DNA from: Tetrahymena thermophila SB210
Taxonomy: Eukaryota > Ciliophora > Oligohymenophorea > Hymenostomatida > Tetrahymenidae
NCBI RefSeq assembly: GCF_000189635.1
Contig: NW_002476346.1
Span: 96,500 to 160,499 of the forward strand
DNA length: 64,000 bases
Direction of reading: 5' to 3'
Position 1 is the first letter of the stretch. The number at the start of each line of letters is the position of its first letter. The position numbers were made by a program, and so were the translations under genes. Positions 12,225 to 23,951 of the stretch are shown here, piece by piece. A model generated the notes under the pieces. That model saw only the letters and a list, made by a program, of their open reading frames with translations. It had not been told where the DNA came from and did no database searches.

Positions 12225-13530
12225 AGCTAACTTATTTTTTGATGATAAAAGATTAAAAGTAAAAAAATAAATATTTTTTTGTAATTGAAACTAATAAGTT
12301 AAGAAATATATCTGATTAAAAAATTTTTATTTATATAAAGATGAAATTAATTATGATATTTTTTTAATTGAAACTAATAAATTCAGGAATATACCTGATT
12401 AAAAATTTTTATTTATGCATAAATGAAATTCTGATACATTTTAAATCACAAAACTGTTGTGGAATTTAAAAATTTTCTATTTTATTAAATTTAAAGGTTT
12501 ATTAAAGCTTCATTCTTAAAAATAAATATTTTCAAAAATTGAATCATAGCTCCATACTAACAAGAATAAATAATACTCATTAGTAAATAATAAATTTATT
12601 GGCTTACAATATCTTTAAAAAATTAATTAATTGTGTATTAATTAAAATAATAGAAACTTTATGTAAAATAAACTTAATTACTTGCCACTATAAAGTGTTT
12701 TTTAATTTGAGATTTTAAAATAAAATAAATACAAGTGTCAAAATCTAAATTAATTAAATATTAATGTTTTATTTTTTTGAATTCCTTCTTATTTTATTAT
12801 TTATTAAAGTGTAAAAAAATAAACTATTTTTGAGATTATTTGTTTTAAAAAAATAGCATATTGGATTAGTTTTTAGCAAAAAATAAAATTTATAAAGAGA
12901 AATTATTTTATAATTTCATTAATTTCAATAATATAAATTCATATTAAAAAAAAATATATTTAATTTATCCAAATAAAATTTAAAATAAAAAGTTTGTATG
13001 AATGATAATAGTATTAAATTTGTAAAAAATAAGTTAAATAATAAAACTAAAAATATGGAGGAAAATAATAATTAAAACTTTAAAATAAATTTTAGTTTAT
13101 GAAATAGAAATTTATCACTGTGATAACAAATTAATTAATTGTTTGTTTAGCTAAATTTACTATTTTGATATTATACTCAAATTTTTATATAAATGTAATA
13201 AAGCTAAAAAGAATTATTAAAGAAAGATTTTTTATTCCAGAATTCCTTTAATTACAACTTTTTTCACGTTAATAAATACCTTTTGGCGTCAAAGTTAATT
13301 AGTTAGTGATCATTAATTAAATAATATTAAAAGTAAGAAAATAAAAACTTAAAACATCTTACATTCTAAATAATTCTTCTAGAAATTTAATATCAATTAT
13401 TATTAAATTAATAAATTTACCAATCAATCAAAGATAGATATTAATAATTAAATTATTATAACAAAAAACAATAAAATACAATTTAAAAATTAGTCTAACA
13501 ATTAAATAATACATAAGTATACATAAATAA
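11995..13530. other. Intergenic AKR flank with an AAAT microsatellite
   Basis: There is no gene here. The stretch is homologous to 3416-4941. It holds a run of about nine AAAT units at about 12187-12224 and, like the other upstream flanks, the TTTTTTATTCCAGAA block near 13220. Confidence 0.55.
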
Positions 13531-14619
13531 ATGGAATATAGATTTTTAGGAAACACTGGTCTCAAAGTCTCAGCTATCGGTTTCGGAAACTGGTTGAATA
13601 GTGATACTTCTGATAGATAACAAAAAATGATTGAACTCGTTAAGAGAGCCTACAGCCTTGGAATCAATTTCTTTGATACAGCTGAAGTTTATGGCTTTGG
13701 AGAAGGTGAAATCTAATTTGGAGAAGCCTTCAAAGCTCTAGGAGCTCCTAGACAAGAATTAGTCATCTCTTCTAAGATCTTCTGGGCAGTTCCACCAACC
13801 TCATCTGATCTTAAAAAAGTTAACTAAATTGGTTTATCTCGTAAGCATATTTTCGAAGGAGTGAAAGCCAGTTTAAAGAGACTTCAATTAGACTACTTAG
13901 ATGTTGTCTTTTGCCATAGATTTGATGAAGATACTCCCTTAGAAGAAACTGCTAAAGCCTTTAACGATTTAATCGAATAAGGACTTATTCATTACTGGGG
14001 AACCTCAGAATGGTCAGCTAGTGAGATCTTTGAAGTCAGAGAAGTTTGTGCTAGATTAAATCTCACCCCTCCCGTTTCTGAACAACCATAATATAGTATG
14101 ATGGTTAGAGATAAATTTGAAGTTGAATACGGAAGACTCTTTGACAAGTACAGATTAGGAACTACAGTTTGGAGTCCTCTCTGCAGTGGTATCTTGACTG
14201 GAAAGTATAATGATGGAACCCTTCCTGCTGGATCAAGATTATAAGAATTCAAAGATAATATCTTCTTGAAGAGAATTTACGATTAATACTTTGCTGAAGA
14301 TAAGAAAGAAAAGTTATTAAAGCTCCTTAATGGCCTTGCAAGTGTAGCAAAGAAGTTAGGATGCACTTAGTCATAATTAGCTATGGCTTGGGTTCTTGCT
14401 AATCATGATGTTTCTACTGCAATTACAAGTGCTACTAGACCTGAATAGATTGATGATATTGTTAAATCAGTGGAAGTTATCAAGAAAATAACACCTGAAG
14501 TGAACAAAGAAATTGACGAGATATTAGGAAACAAGCCTATGCCTGGAATGGATGTTAAATCATTTGGACTTAAAAAACACACAAGAAGAGAATTGATGAT
14601 TATTAAAAATTAATATTGA
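13531..14619 (+). CDS. Aldo/keto reductase, Kv channel beta-subunit type (copy 6)
   Basis: This is an intact 362-aa intronless gene in the copy 3/7/8 subgroup. The catalytic residues are Asp49, Tyr54, Lys82 and His129. It occupies the same place in the second minus/plus/plus module that copy 3 has in the first. Differences from copy 3 are mostly conservative: [10 protein letters not shown] for SSDIQKVNQM, KASLKRL for KAGLKRL, and a C-terminal KKHTRREL. Copy 7 is its nearest relative and was probably made from it by a further duplication of the gene with its flanks. Confidence 0.95.
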
Positions 14620-17600
14620 ATACAATTTATAAATTGAATGATTTCTGTTCTATTTTTTGTTTTTTTATAATGAAATTTGATAATAATTAAAAGAAAGATA
14701 TTTATATTATTTCCTGATCTGATCTAATTAAGATATATTTTTTAATTAAAAACGGTATTTTGATGAATACAATTACAATAAATAAAATTTGTAAAGATAC
14801 TGATGTATTTTTAATTAAATTTATAAAAACATCTATTCATCCACCATTATAACTATTTTTAGTGGTAGCGAGTGATAATTAAAATTTCTTTAGCTTTTGA
14901 AAATTAATAACAAAAATTAAAATCTTAAATTCCACAGAAACTTGTTGAATAATTATATTTTAGATTTTTTTTTGGTGGTGGTGGAGAGTTTCTAGGACGA
15001 ACCAAATATATTCAAAAGATCAAATTAGAAGATTTAAATCATTTTTCTAAATTATTTATTTTTTTAAAGAATGGATAAAGATTTTTAATGTTTTTTTAAT
15101 TTACCTACAATTAACAAATCTTCATAATGCCTCTTACAAAAATATCTAAGTAGTATAACTAATGGTATTTTAAAAAAAATATACCTATTTAATTAACTTA
15201 GATGATTATTAGTGAATTGAATTTCTCATAAAATCTTAGAATAAGGAATTAAATCTTAACTAGGGGCTCAATGAAATTTTAAAGCTTCTTTAAGCAACAA
15301 TTCATTTTACCTAAATCATAGACTTGAATTGTCTCTTTGAAATATTCACTAAGAATTAGCAATTTTCTAGCAAGAATAAATAATATTTATTGGTAAATAA
15401 ATTATCTTTACAATAACTTTAAAATAATAAATTAATTAATTTAAATTATTAAGATTTTATAAATGGGTTTTTAAGTAAACTAAATTGAATTATTTGCTTT
15501 TCTAATTTGTTTTTTTTTAATTTGAGATTTTTAAATAAAAAATATGAGTGCTAAAATGTTCAGCTAAATTTAATCAATAATAAAATAAGAATGTAAAAAC
15601 CTTGTATTTTAAAAAATAAAACAAACAGTAAATATTTAATTAATAAATTTAGATAAAAATAAAATATTTTTTGATTAATTTTTTTTGGATTTGCTTTTGT
15701 AAAAAAAAAATAATCAAATCTACATAATAAATTGTTTTATAATTTGATAAATACCATATAATTTGTTTTTACATATTTAAAAAAATATTTAGTTTAACCA
15801 AATAAAATGTAAAATAAAAATTTTGCATGATACTATATAATCTTTAAAAAATAAATTAAATAATAAAACAAAAAATATTGAGAAAAATAAAAAATAAACA
15901 AAACAAACTTTAAAATAGATCTTAGTTTATGAAATAGAAATTTATAGCTATGGCAACATATTTATTAATTTAATTAATTGTTTAACCAAATCTATTATTT
16001 ATTTTAGCATTATATTCACATTTTTTTTAAATGATACAAAAATGAATTTTCAAAGAAAGATTTTTTATTCCAGAGCTTCTTTATAATAATTAATTTTGGT
16101 AATTGTGTAGTTAATAAACTTTTACCGTCAAAATTAATTATCGGTTATTAACTAAATTACAATAGAATTATTTAAATTCATTTTATTTAATCAAAAATCT
16201 TTTAAATAAAATAAATATAATTAATGTTTTTATAGATTTTAAAAAAATTAAAGAAATATTTTTAAACTTAAATCTTCATAATGTCTCTTATTTTTCAATA
16301 CACATCTACAAATTTGTCATTAATTTGCTTTTATTTATATTATATATTTGTTTTATCCCTAGAAGGAAAAAATATCTATGAAGGATAGATTAAGAATTAT
16401 ACCTACTTAATTAATGAATAAAAGTGAATTGAGTTGCTCGTAAAGTCTTAGAATAAGGAATTACTACTTATCTAGGGACTCGATGAAATTAATAAGATTC
16501 TCTAAACTATAATTAACTTTTCCTAATCTATAAATTTGAATTAGCTCATTGAAATATTTACTAGGATGTATAAGATTTATTTTATAATTGTTAATTAACT
16601 AATCAAAATATGTTAAGTTTAAATTTTCTTACTTCAATAGATTAAAATAAAATAAAACGCAAAAATAAATTAAAATATTTTTTTATCTACTATGAATAAG
16701 TTTTCTAATAAATGTATTTATTATTCATTTATCAAATAATATTTTAACTATATTAGTATAATGAAGGTTTTTTTATTTTTTTGTTTAGCTGAATTAAAAA
16801 TAAGAGAATGCTTTTAAAAAATGAGTGAGTGACTAAATTTTGAATCAATAGTTAGTTGTTTACTAAATAAAGACTTTTTAGTTACATTAACAAAATAATA
16901 AAATCTGATTATGAATTTTTCAAAGTTTTTTCTTTATTAAATTTTTAAATTAAAAATATTGTTTAGCTATTCTAGAAGCTTTGATTACTTTATTTAATTA
17001 AAATAAATTCAGTAACCATAGATAGATAGTTCATTTTTTACAAACAAAAAAAAACATTTATAATAAAAATAAATTTAGTAACTAAAGAAGAGTTTTTGAA
17101 ATAATAAAATTTGTTAAATATTATGATGACCAATTATTATATCAAATAATTAATCATTTTCTAAAGTATTGAATTTAAGCAAATTTATGGGGTTGCGGAT
17201 ATAATACATATTGGCAACGCAGCGTCAGTGGAATAAAAAAATAGAAATATTTTTAATATATTTGTAAAATAAATTTAATTATTTACCTCTCTAAAGTGTT
17301 TTTAATTTGAGATTTTAAAATAAAAAAAATATTAATACCAAAATCTAAATTAATTAAAAATTTATTATTTTATTTTTAAAAATATTATTTCTACTTTCTT
17401 ATTTTGATTAAACTATAAAATTAATCTATTTTTATGATAAGTATTTGCTTTAAAAAAAATAACATTATTTGATTAGTTTTTATATATAAAACTAACATTT
17501 TTTTTGATTATTTTTATTTAAAAAAAGCAAAAATCAAATTTACAAAGATAAATAAATTATTTTTATAATTTCATTAATGCCAATAATAATTAAATATTCA

Positions 17601-18143
17601 TATTTATAAAAAAATTTATCTAAATATAATTTAAAATGTTTGAATGATAGTATTAAATAATAAAACAAAAAACATTGAGCAAAAATAATAAATAAACTTT
17701 TAAATAAATTTTAGTTTATGTAATAGAAATTAATTTATCACTATGGCATCAAATTAATTAATTAACTGCTTAGACAAATTTATTATTATATTAAAATTTT
17801 TATGTAAATGTAATAAAGCAAAAAAAGAATTATTAAAGAAAAATTTTTTATTCCGGAACTCCTTTAAACTAAATTAATTTACAATTTTTATCATACTAAT
17901 AAAAACTTTTTGGCATCAAAATTAATTACTGATCATTAACTAAAAAATATTAAAAGTAAGATAATAAAAATTTAAAACATCTTACATTCTAAATAATTCT
18001 TCAAGAAATGTATCATTTATTATTAAATTAGCAAATTTACTGATCAAAGTTATTAATAATTATATTATTAAAACAAAAAAACAATAAATTAAAATTTAAA
18101 AGTTACTCTAACATTTAAATAATACATAAGTATACATAAATAA
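14620..18143. other. AKR flanks with a ghost locus lacking the gene
   Basis: There is no reading frame of note. The order of homologous blocks is: the 3' flank of copy 6 (14620-15370, matching 23952-24710); an upstream-type flank (about 15400-16170, including the TTTTTTATTCCAGA block at about 16060 and the TCAAAATTAATTATCGGTT block); then a second 3'-type flank (about 16230-17220, matching 24380-25440); then the upstream flank of copy 7. The upstream and downstream flanks meet near 16200 with no AKR coding sequence between them. Confidence 0.6.
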
Positions 18144-19232
18144 ATGGAATATAGATTTTTAGGAAACACTGGTCTTAAAGTCTCTGCTATCGGTTTCGGA
18201 AACTGGTTGAATAGTGATACTTCTGATAGATAACAAAAAATAATTGAACTTGTTAAGAGAGCCTACAGTCTTGGAATCAATTTCTTTGATACAGCTGAAG
18301 TTTATGGCTTTGGAGAAGGTGAAATCTAATTTGGAGAAGCCTTCAAAGCTCTAGGAGCTCCTAGACAAGAATTAGTCATCTCTTCTAAGATCTTCTGGGC
18401 AGTTCCACCAACCTCATCTGATCTTAAAAAAGTTAACTAAATTGGTTTATCTCGTAAGCATATTTTCGAAGGAGTGAAAGCCAGTTTAAAGAGACTTCAA
18501 TTAGACTACTTAGATGTTGTCTTTTGCCATAGATTTGATGAAGATACTCCCTTAGAAGAAACTGCTAAAGCCTTTAATGACTTAATCGAATAAGGACTTA
18601 TTCATTACTGGGGAACCTCTGAATGGTCAGCTAGTGAGATCTTTGAAGTAAGAGAAATTTGTGCTAGATTAAATATCATCCCTCCTGTTTCTGAATAACC
18701 ATAATATAATATGATGGTTAGAGATAAATTTGAAGTTGAATATGGAAGACTCTTTGACAAGTACAGATTAGGAACTACAGTTTGGAGTCCTCTCTGCAGT
18801 GGTATCTTGACTGGAAAGTATAACGATGGAACCCTTCCTGCTGGATCAAGATTACAAGAATTCAAAGATAATATGTTCTTGAAGATAATTTATGATTAAT
18901 ACTTTGCTGAAGATAAGAAAGAAAAGTTATTAAAGCTCCTTAATGGCATTGCAAGTGTAGCAAAGAAGTTGGGATGCAATTAGTCATAATTAGCTATGGC
19001 TTGGGTTCTTGCTAATCATGATGTTTCTACTGCAATTACAAGTGCTACTAGACCTGAATAGATTGATGATATTGTTAAATCTTTGTAAGTTATCAAGAAA
19101 ATAACACCTGAAGTGAACAAAGAAATTGACGAAATATTAGGAAACAAGCCTATGCCTGGAATGGATGTTAAATCATTTGGACTTAAAAAACACACAAGAA
19201 GAGAATTGATGATTATTAAAAATTAATATTGA
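18144..19232 (+). CDS. Aldo/keto reductase, Kv channel beta-subunit type (copy 7)
   Basis: This is an intact 362-aa intronless gene, very close to copy 6 over both the coding region and the first 300 bp of 3' flank. The tetrad residues are all present (DTAEVYG, SSKIFW, FCHRFD). Small changes against copy 6 include [16 protein letters not shown] for [16 protein letters not shown] and MFLKIIYD for IFLKRIYD. It is followed after about 1 kb by the first leucine-rich-repeat exon array. Confidence 0.95.
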
Positions 19233-19586
19233 AATACAATTTATAAATTTAATGATTTCTGTTCTATTTTTTGTTTTTTTATAATGAAATTTGATAATAA
19301 TTAAAAGAAAGATATTTATATTATTTCCTGATCTGATCTAATTAAGATATATTTTTTAATTAAAAACGGTCTTTTGATGAATACAATGACTATAAATAAA
19401 GTTTGTAAAGATATTTATGTATGTATTTATTGATTGATTGATTGAATTTATCAAAACATCTATTCATCCACCACTATAATTCAACTTAGTGGTAGTGAGT
19501 GATAATTGAATTTCTTTAGGTTTTGAAAATTAATAACAAAAACTAAAATCTTGTTTTAAGTATAGCTGTTCCTGCATTTGAAATAT

Positions 19587-19612
19587 CACAGATCATGATA
19601 TCATGATTTGTG
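19587..19612. repeat. 26-bp near-perfect palindrome
   Basis: CACAG and TTGTG flank a perfect 16-bp palindrome, ATCATGATATCATGAT, giving a 26-base dyad with one G/T mismatched pair. It lies where the AKR 3' flank gives way to the LRR-array left flank. Confidence 0.7.
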
Positions 19613-20238
19613 TATTTTACAAAAATTAATCAAAATATTATAAAAAAAAATTATCATGATTACTTATTGATTTTTGTTAAAACTAAAATTTTTTAGCTAA
19701 TTTAACTTAATTTTCATTTCAATTTTTGATAAATTATTATTCATTTTTTATTATTTGATATTTTTTCTTCATTTTTGCTATTAAAACTTACACTTAATAA
19801 AAGCTATTTATTTGTTTTACATTGTAATATTTTTAATTATAAAAGTTAATTTAAAACATTATAGCTCTTTTAATTTATTTGATTTGTTTTCTTTATTCTT
19901 TTTATTATGATTTCTTATTTTTTCATTCGTTGTTAATTTTATTAATTATTAATTATATTTTTTCTTCATTTTTTACTCCTAATTAACTAGAGTGAAGTAC
20001 CTATTTAATTTATATCTTAATAACATTATAAATAAAGCTAATTTTTAGAAAGCATAACATATCTTTTTTTTTGAAATAAATAAATTTTGAAATCCTAGGA
20101 TGGAAAAAAATTCATAAGAAATATTTAAAATTTTAATTTTATAAAATGTAAAAACTGGTTTTTAAAACTCGCTTTTTGTAAATTTGTATGGTAACTTACT
20201 CTATTTAACGATATATTTTTTCTTCAATAATTAAAAAG

Positions 20239-20465
20239 TTTCAATTTATTTGGTGATAGAATAGAATAGAAATACTCGCACATATAAATGCACTCAGAAT
20301 ACATCTTAAAATTAATTTTATATTATTTATTTTATTTTATTTTTTTTTTCATTATATTTAATTAAATGTCTTAAAATGCAAAGGATATATTGTATCTTGT
20401 GTTAACCATCCCAATTAGTCTGAACAGGTTGAACAGTCTGAGCAGTCTGAACCACTTAACCTTCA
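20239..20465 (+). pseudogene. Disrupted first LRR module of array A
   Basis: The left end follows the usual intron end (AAAAAG) and reads like an LRR start (NLFGD). The right end resembles the usual exon end and donor (CTTAACCTTCAGTAAAAAC). The middle, however, is foreign and makes the module 227 bp instead of 90, with the two ends in different phases. The insert includes imperfect direct repeats of AGTCTGAAC around 20417-20450. It suggests that gene A is damaged at its 5' end. Confidence 0.5.
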
Positions 20466-21884
20466 GTAAAAACAGTCTATTTGTTTTGGATTGTGATATT
20501 TTTAATTATAAAAACTAATTAAAAACAATAAAGCTCTTTTTTCTTTTTCTTATTATTGTGCTTGTTTTTTTTGTTCTTTCTTTGTTAATTAAGCTCAACA
20601 TTTTATTTTCAACTTTTGCTTTTATTATTAATTAATTAATCTTATTTATTATTTCATATTTTCTTCATTTTTTCCTTCTTTCTAATTAACTATTTAATGA
20701 TATATTTTTTCTTCAATATTTAAAAAGTGGAAATGAAATTTTTTTTAAGGGTGTATCAGGCTTAAGTTCTGGTTTAGTAAATTGCATTAATCTCTCAAAT
20801 TTGACACTTGACCTTGCGTAAAATCAGTTTATTTGTTTTGGATTGTGATATTTTTAATTATAAAAACTAATTAAAAACAATAAAGCTCTTTTTTCTTTTT
20901 CTTTTTATCGTGTTTGCTTTTTTTTGTTCTTTATTTATTAATTAAGCTCATCATTTTATTTTCAACTTTTGGTTTTATTATTAATTAATTAATTAATCTT
21001 ATTATTTCATATTTTCTTCATTTTATCCTTCTAATTAACTATTTAATGATATATTTTTTCTTCAATATTTAAAAAGTATAAATTAAATTGGTGCAATGGG
21101 TGCATCAGGCTTAGGTTCTGCTTTAGCAAATTGCATTAATCTCTCAAATTTGACACTTGAACTTGCGTAAAAACAGTTTATTTGTTTTGGATTGTGATAT
21201 TTTTAATTATAAAAACTAATTAAAAACAATAAAGCTCTTTTTTCTTTTTCTTTTTATAGTGCTTGCTTTTTTTTGTTCTTTATTTGTTAATTAAGCTCAA
21301 CATTTTATTTTCAACTTTTGCTTTTATTATTAATAAATTAATCTTATTATTTCATATTTTTTCTTCATTTTTTCCTTCTAATTAACTATTTAATGATATA
21401 TTTTTTCTTCAATATTTAAAAAGTACAAATTCAATTTATGCAAAGGGTGCGTCAGGCTTAGGTTCTGCTTTAGCAAATTGCATTAATCTCTCAAATTTGA
21501 CACTTGACCTTCGGTAAAAACAGTTTATTTGTTTTGGATTGTGATATTTTTAATTATAAAAACTAATTAAAAACAATAAAGCTCTTTTTTCTTTTTCTTT
21601 TTATAGTGCTTGCTTTTTTTTGTTCTTTATTTGTTAATTAAGCTCAAAATTTTATTTTCAACTTTTGCTTTTATTATTAATTAATTAATTAATCTTATTA
21701 TTTCATATTTTTTCTTCATTTTTTCCTTCTTTCAAATTAACTATTTAATGATATATTTTTTCTTCAATATTTAAAAAGTGACAATTATATTGGTGCAATG
21801 GGTGCATCAGGCTTATGTTCTGGTTTAGCAAATTGCATTAATCTCTCAAATTTGACTCTTTACCTAAAGTAAAAACAGTTTATT
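20466..21884 (+). repeat. Tandem exon-intron repeat array A, period about 350 bp
   Basis: The repeat unit is a 90-bp LRR exon plus an intron of 257-265 bp. Successive copies of the intron-start block (TTTGTTTTGGATTGTGATAT) begin near 20481, 20832, 21182, 21529 and 21884. The introns are as similar to each other as the exons are. Confidence 0.85.
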
Positions 21885-22190
21885 TGTTTTGGATTGTGAT
21901 ATTTTAAACTATTAAATTGAATATAAAACAAAAAGCTCTTTGAATTTATTTGATAGCTTTTATTTATTTTTTTTTATCTTATTTATTTTAGTAATATTAT
22001 TTTATTTAATAATTTAAAGAATAATTTTTAATTTAAAAGTTTATTCTATTTTGGTATTTATTTAAAATTTACACTAATTTATTATAAAAGTTCTAGCTCA
22101 ATGAATAAATCATAAACATTTAAAGTAATAAGCAAGTGTCGTAAATCAAAAAGATTAGTTGTCTTTAATTTTTAGATAAGCGAATCATGA
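20728..22190 (+). CDS. Leucine-rich-repeat gene A, 3' exons (5' end broken or unknown)
   Basis: The exons are 20728..20817, 21077..21166, 21424..21513 and 21779..21868 (each exactly 90 bp) and the terminal exon 22097..22190 ending at TGA. Every 90-bp exon encodes one 30-residue repeat of the type N-Q-I-G-A-M-G-A-S-G-L-G-S-A-L-A-N-C-I-N, then LSNLTLDL, a ribonuclease-inhibitor-like LRR. All introns are phase 2, so the exons are symmetric and can be added or lost without breaking the frame. The introns run from GTAAAAACAG or GTAAAATCAG to CAATATTTAAAAAG and are alike in sequence. The terminal exon encodes a basic tail with SKCRKSKRLVVF. No start codon in frame was found and the upstream module is disrupted, so this may be a pseudogene. 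LRR proteins of this style are abundant in ciliates; the partner is unknown. Confidence 0.65.
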
Positions 22191-22862
22191 AAAAAGGATG
22201 AATAAATATAAAATGTTTAAATAATATGATATATTTTATTATTTAATATTTTGAAAAAGTGTTTTTAACCTTAAATTAAATAGATAGATAGATTTTATTA
22301 TTGATTTTATATTTATAAATATCATTCGTAATTTTTGTAAGTAAATATATTATTAAATTTATAAAAAAATAAATTAAATAATAAAATTAAAAATGTTGAG
22401 CAAAAATAATAAATAAAACTTTAAAATTGATTTCAGTTTATGAAATAAAAATTTATAGATATGACATCAAACTAATTAATTAAATTAAGTGCTTAGTCAA
22501 ATTTAGTATTTTAATATTATATTAAAACTTTTATATGATTGTAATAAAATAAAAAAGAAATATTATAGAAAGATTTTTTGTTCAAGAACTTCTTTAAAAT
22601 AATTAATTTTTATAAATTGTGTCTAGTTAATAAGCTTTTACGATCAAAATTCATTATCGGTTATTCACAAAAAACATTAACATTAAAAAAATACAAACTT
22701 AAAAAATCTTACATTCTATTAAATTCTTCTAGAAATTTATCTTTTAATATTTAAATTAGTAAATTTATCAATCAAAGATATTAATAATTAAATTATTAAT
22801 ACAAAAAACATAAATTACAATTTAAAATCTACAACATTTAAATAAAATATAAACATAAATAA
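22191..22862. other. Spacer between LRR gene A and AKR copy 8
   Basis: The first 150 bp continue the 3' flank shared with LRR gene B (31718-31880). The rest is the AKR upstream flank, with a TTTTTTGTTCAAGAA version of the block seen before other copies. No gene is seen. Confidence 0.55.
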
Positions 22863-23951
22863 ATGGAATATAGATTTTTAGGAAACACGGGTCTCAAAGT
22901 CTCTGCTATCGGTTTCGGAAACGGGTTAAATAGTGATACTCCTGATAAATTAAAAATAACAATTGAACTTGTTAAGAGAGCTTACAGTCTTGGAATTAAT
23001 TTCTTTGACACAGCTGAATTTTATGGATGCGGAGAAGGTGAAATTTAATTTGGAGAAGCCTTCAAAGCTCTAGGAGCTCCTAGACAAGAATTAGTCATTT
23101 CTTCTAAGATCTTCTGGGCAGTTCCTTTAAATTCACCTAATCTTAAAAAAGTTAACTAAATTGGTTTATCTCGTAAGCATATTTTCGAAGGAGTGAAAGC
23201 CAGTTTAAAGAGACTTCAATTAGATTACTTAGATATTGTCTTTTGCCATAGATTTGATGAGGATACTTCTTTAGAAGAAACTGCCAAAGCCTTTAACGAT
23301 TTAATAAAATAAGGGCTTATTCACTATTGGGGAACATCAGAATGGTCAGCCAGTGAAATCTTTGAAGTAAAAGAAGTTTGTGCTAGATTAAATCTCACCC
23401 CTCCTGTTACTGAGCAACCCTAATATAGTATGATGGTGAGAGATAAATTTGAAGTTGAATACGGAAGACTCTTTGACAAGTACAGATTAGGAGCTACAGT
23501 TTGGAGTCCTCTCTGCAATGGTATTTTGACTGGAAAGTATAATGATGGAACCTTTCCTTCAGGATCTAGATTGCAAGAGTTCAAAGACAGTCCTTTTTTG
23601 AAGAGAATTTATGATTTGTACTTTGCAGAAGATAAGAAAGAAAAGTTATTAAAGCTCCTTAATGGCCTTGCAAATGTAGCAAAGAAGTTGGGATGCACTT
23701 AGTCATAATTAGCTATGGCTTGGGTTCTTGCAAATCAAGATGTTTCTGCAGCAATAACAGGTGCTACTAGACTTGAATAGCTTGATGATACAGTTAAATC
23801 TGTCGAATTTATCAAGAAAATAACACCTGAAGTGAACAAAGAAATTGACGAGATATTAGGAAACAAACCTATGCCTGGAATGGATGTTAAATCATTTGGA
23901 CTTAAAAAACACACAAGAAGAGAATTGATGATTATTAAAAATTAATATTGA
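22863..23951 (+). CDS. Aldo/keto reductase, Kv channel beta-subunit type (copy 8)
   Basis: This is an intact 362-aa intronless gene and the most diverged member of the copy 3/6/7 subgroup. Changes include [13 protein letters not shown] for [22 protein letters not shown] around catalytic Tyr54, [10 protein letters not shown] for [10 protein letters not shown] and [13 protein letters not shown] for [13 protein letters not shown]. Lys82 and His129 are kept. It uses fewer TAA/TAG Gln codons than its sisters. It lies between the two LRR exon arrays, about 670 bp after the stop of LRR gene A. Confidence 0.95.
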
